This document shows, one piece after another, positions 61,861 through 64,000 of a DNA stretch of 64,000 nucleotides. A program made the translations under genes and the position numbers. The notes below the pieces were generated by a model. The model was not told the origin of the DNA. It did not search any database and was given only the letters and a program-made list of their open reading frames with translations. The stretch spans positions 1,426,001 to 1,490,000 of the forward strand of contig NC_079883.1 of assembly GCF_029227915.1 (NCBI RefSeq), given 5' to 3'. The stretch is from Hydractinia symbiolongicarpus (Eukaryota > Cnidaria > Hydrozoa > Anthoathecata > Hydractiniidae). Within the stretch, counting starts at the first letter, position 1, and each line of letters opens with the position of its first letter.

Positions 61861-64000
61861 TTCCAGAACGATTTTTTAAATTATCTTTTCACCACTAAAA
61901 CGCATGAGACTTGTAGTTTTCACAAATGTTTTCATTTTTGATGAGACGCGGAATAAAAGAAGTTTAATCGCCGGCAAACGAAAACCCGCGATTTCCCGTA
62001 AATCCCTGACTCGGCCCGTATGGTCAAAAGTATACTAAGAAAATACCCAGGGAGTAAACTCCTTTCCAGAACGATTTTTTAAATTATCTCTTCACCACTA
62101 AAACGCACGAGACTTGTAGTTTTCAAAAATGTTTTCATTTTTGATGAGACGCTGAATAAAAGAAGTTTAATCGCCGGCAAACGAAAACCCGCGAATTCCC
62201 GTAAATCCCGGACTCGGCCCGTATTGTCAAAAGTCTACAAAAAAAATACCCAGGGAGTAAACTCATTTCCAGAACGATTTTTTAAATTATCTTTTCACCA
62301 CTAAAACGTATGAGACTTGTAGTTTTCAAAAATGTTTTCATTTTAGATGAGACGCTGAATAAAAGAAGTTTAATCGCCGGCAAACAAAAATCCGCGATTT
62401 CCCGTAAATCCCGGACTCGGCCCGTATAGTCAAATGTATACAAAGAAAGTACCCTGAGAGTAAACTCATTTCCTGAACGATTTTTTAAATTATCTTTTCA
62501 CCACTAAAACGCACGAGACTTGTAGTTTTCAAAAATGTTTTCATTTTTGATGAGACGCGGAATAAAAGATGTTTAATCGCCAGCAAACGAAAACCCGCGA
62601 TTTCACGTAAATCCCGGGCTTGGCCCGTATTGTCGAATGTATACAAAGAAAGTACCCTGTGAGTAAACTCATTTCCCGAACGATTTTTTAAATTATCTTT
62701 TCACCACTAAAACGCATGAGACTTGTAGTTTTCAAAAATGTTTTCATTTTTGATGAGACGCTGAATAAAAGAAGTTTAATCGCCGGCAAACGAAAACCCG
62801 CGAATTCCCGTAAATCCCGGACTCGGCCCGTATAGTCAAAAGTATACAAAGAAAATACCCAGGGAGTAAACTCATTTCCCGAACGATTTTTTAAATTATC
62901 TTTTCACCACTAAAACGCATGAGACTTGTAGTTTTCAAAAATGTTTTCATTTTTGATGAGACGCTGAATAAAAGAAGTTTAATCGCCGGCAAACGAAAAC
63001 CCGCGAATTCCCGTAAATCCCGGACTCGGCCCGTATAGTCAAAAGTATACAAAGAAAATACCCAGGGAGTAAACTCATTTCCCGAACGATTTTTTAAATT
63101 ATTTTTTCACCACTAAAACGCATGAAACTTGTAGTTTTCAAAAATGTTTTCATTTTTGATGAGACGCTGAATAAAAGAAGTTTAATCGCCGGCAAACGAA
63201 AACCCGAGATTTCCCGTAAATCCCGTGCTTGGCTCGTATAGTCGAGTATATACAAAGAAAGTACCCTGTGAGTAAACTCATTTCCAGAACGATTTTTTAA
63301 ATTATCTTTTCATCACTAAAACGCATGAGACTTGTAGTTTTCAAAAATGTTTTCATTTTTGATGAGACGCGGAATAAAAGAAGTTTAATCGCCGGCAAAC
63401 GAAAACCCGCGATTTCCCGTAAATCCCGGACTCGGCCGTATGGTCAAAAGTATACAAAGAAAATACCCAGGGAGTAAACTCATTTCCCGAACGATTTTTT
63501 AAATTATTTTTTCACCACTAAAACGCATGAGACTTGTAGTTTTCAAAAATGTTTTCATTTTTGATGAGACGCTGAATAAAAGAAGTTTAATCGCCGGCAA
63601 ACGAAAACCAGCGATTTCCCGTAAATCCCGTGCTTGGCCCGTATAGTCGAGTATATACAAAGAAAGTACCCTGTGAGTAAACTCATTTCCAGAACGATTT
63701 TTTAAATTATCTTTTCACCACTAAAATGCATGAGACTTGTAGTTTTCAAAAATCTTTTCATTTTTGATGAGATGCGGAATAAAAGAAGTTTAATCGCCGG
63801 CAAACGAAAACCCGCGATTTCCCGTAAATCCCGGACTCGGCCCGTATAGTCAAAAGTATACAAAGAAAATACCCAGGGAGTAAATTCATTTCCCGAACGA
63901 TTTTTTTTAAATTATTTTTTCACCACTAAAACGTATGAGACTTGTAGTTTTCAAAAATGTTTTCATTTTTAATGAGACGCTGAATAAAAGAAGTTTAATC
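61860..64000. repeat. Right end of window, related short multimers
   Basis: These units are built from the same set as repeat F. Substitutions seen only here include GTATGGTC (about 62,020), GTATTGTC (about 62,223 and 62,630), TTTTAGATGAG near 62,341 and GTTTTCACAAATG near 61,917. A 1-bp deletion lies in CTCGGCCGTATGG near 63,437, and a T8 in place of T6 near 63,901 adds two bases. The array continues past 64,000 in mid-monomer. Confidence 0.85.

Larger units (their letters stand above)
1..64000. repeat. Satellite DNA array, ~203-bp monomer, ~315.7 copies, all in one orientation
   Basis: The same ~203-bp unit recurs without interruption from the first to the last base. Unit starts read GAAA(G/A/T)TACCC and recur every 203 bases, for example at 1, 204, 2033, 4267 and 63,865. 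From 1 to 63,865 there are 315 units with a net length change of -81 bp, and 22 indels found by eye account for exactly that. These are eight 8-bp deletions, one 19-bp deletion, one 2-bp deletion, four 1-bp deletions and eight 1-bp insertions. No unit is inverted and nothing foreign is inserted. Units differ mainly by substitutions arranged in shared haplotypes. By length, homogeneity and absence of genes this is a eukaryotic satellite of centromeric or heterochromatic type; that role is inferred. I do not recognise the family. No gene lies in any part of the window. Confidence 0.98.

Noticed and set aside
1-64000. CRISPR array
   Set aside because: There are no short repeats separated by unique spacers. 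The whole 203-bp unit is repeated, and its variants are shared substitutions.
1-64000. Transposon or retroelement array
   Set aside because: No long terminal repeats, terminal inverted repeats, target duplications or transposase or polymerase frames are seen. The only inverted repeats are short and internal to each unit.

Overview
The whole 64 kb window is one uninterrupted head-to-tail satellite DNA array. The repeat unit is about 203 bp, and every copy lies in the same orientation. I see no protein-coding gene, tRNA, rRNA, CRISPR array, transposon or unique flanking sequence, and neither edge of the array is inside the window. Counting monomer starts from base 1 (a start) to base 63,865 (another start) gives 315 complete monomers with a net indel balance of -81 bp. 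The 22 indels I found by eye sum to exactly -81. There is therefore no room for an unnoticed insertion. A further partial monomer fills the last 136 bases and carries one more indel (+2).

The setting is a eukaryotic chromosome, most likely a centromeric or other heterochromatic block. This rests on unit length, homogeneity, array size and absence of genes. I do not recognise the satellite family and cannot name the species. The unit is about 36% G+C in monomer 1, yet CpG occurs about twice as often as its base composition predicts (13 seen, about 6.7 expected). That argues against a genome with strong methylation-driven CpG loss, such as a typical vertebrate, and fits an invertebrate or other lineage with weak CpG decay. 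This is inference.

Each monomer (numbered from its GAAA start) has an AT-rich 5' part with T tracts. Next comes a very conserved core at about 54-115, containing a perfect 9-bp inverted repeat around a TTTT loop (85-106). A GC-rich 3' part follows (about 131-185). The 3' end comes in three main versions, here called D (GGACTCGG...TCAAAAGT), T (GTGCTTGG...TCGAGTAT) and G (GGGCTTGG...TCGAATGT). The G version carries a sequence that resembles a CENP-B box with one spacer base missing.

Layout: (1) 1-4.9 kb, a 10-monomer higher-order repeat (HOR) and derivatives. (2) about 4.0-11.2 kb, a long segment 'X' that recurs at 21.4-30.5 kb with two internal expansions and one nearby deletion. (3) 11.2-21.4 kb, copies of the 2.7-4.0 kb block and of part of X, including an 8-monomer tandem and a near-perfect 11-monomer tandem (2,225 bp). 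(4) 30.1-36 kb, an 8-monomer tandem (1,616 bp) and relatives. (5) 36-41.4 kb, a more mixed region. (6) 41.4-52.6 kb, successive 11/12-, 11- and 9-monomer duplications. (7) 52.6-56 kb, a copy of the 41-45 kb material and a 6-monomer tandem. (8) 56-64 kb, shorter multimers (2- and 4-mers).

Nothing here forms a pathway. What can be read is the recent history of unequal exchange and segmental duplication, plus a few conserved sequence elements that could be protein-binding or structural sites. Short open frames exist on both strands, but they follow from the monomer sequence and are not annotated as genes. Block edges are estimated by eye to within tens of bases, because neighbouring monomers are so alike.
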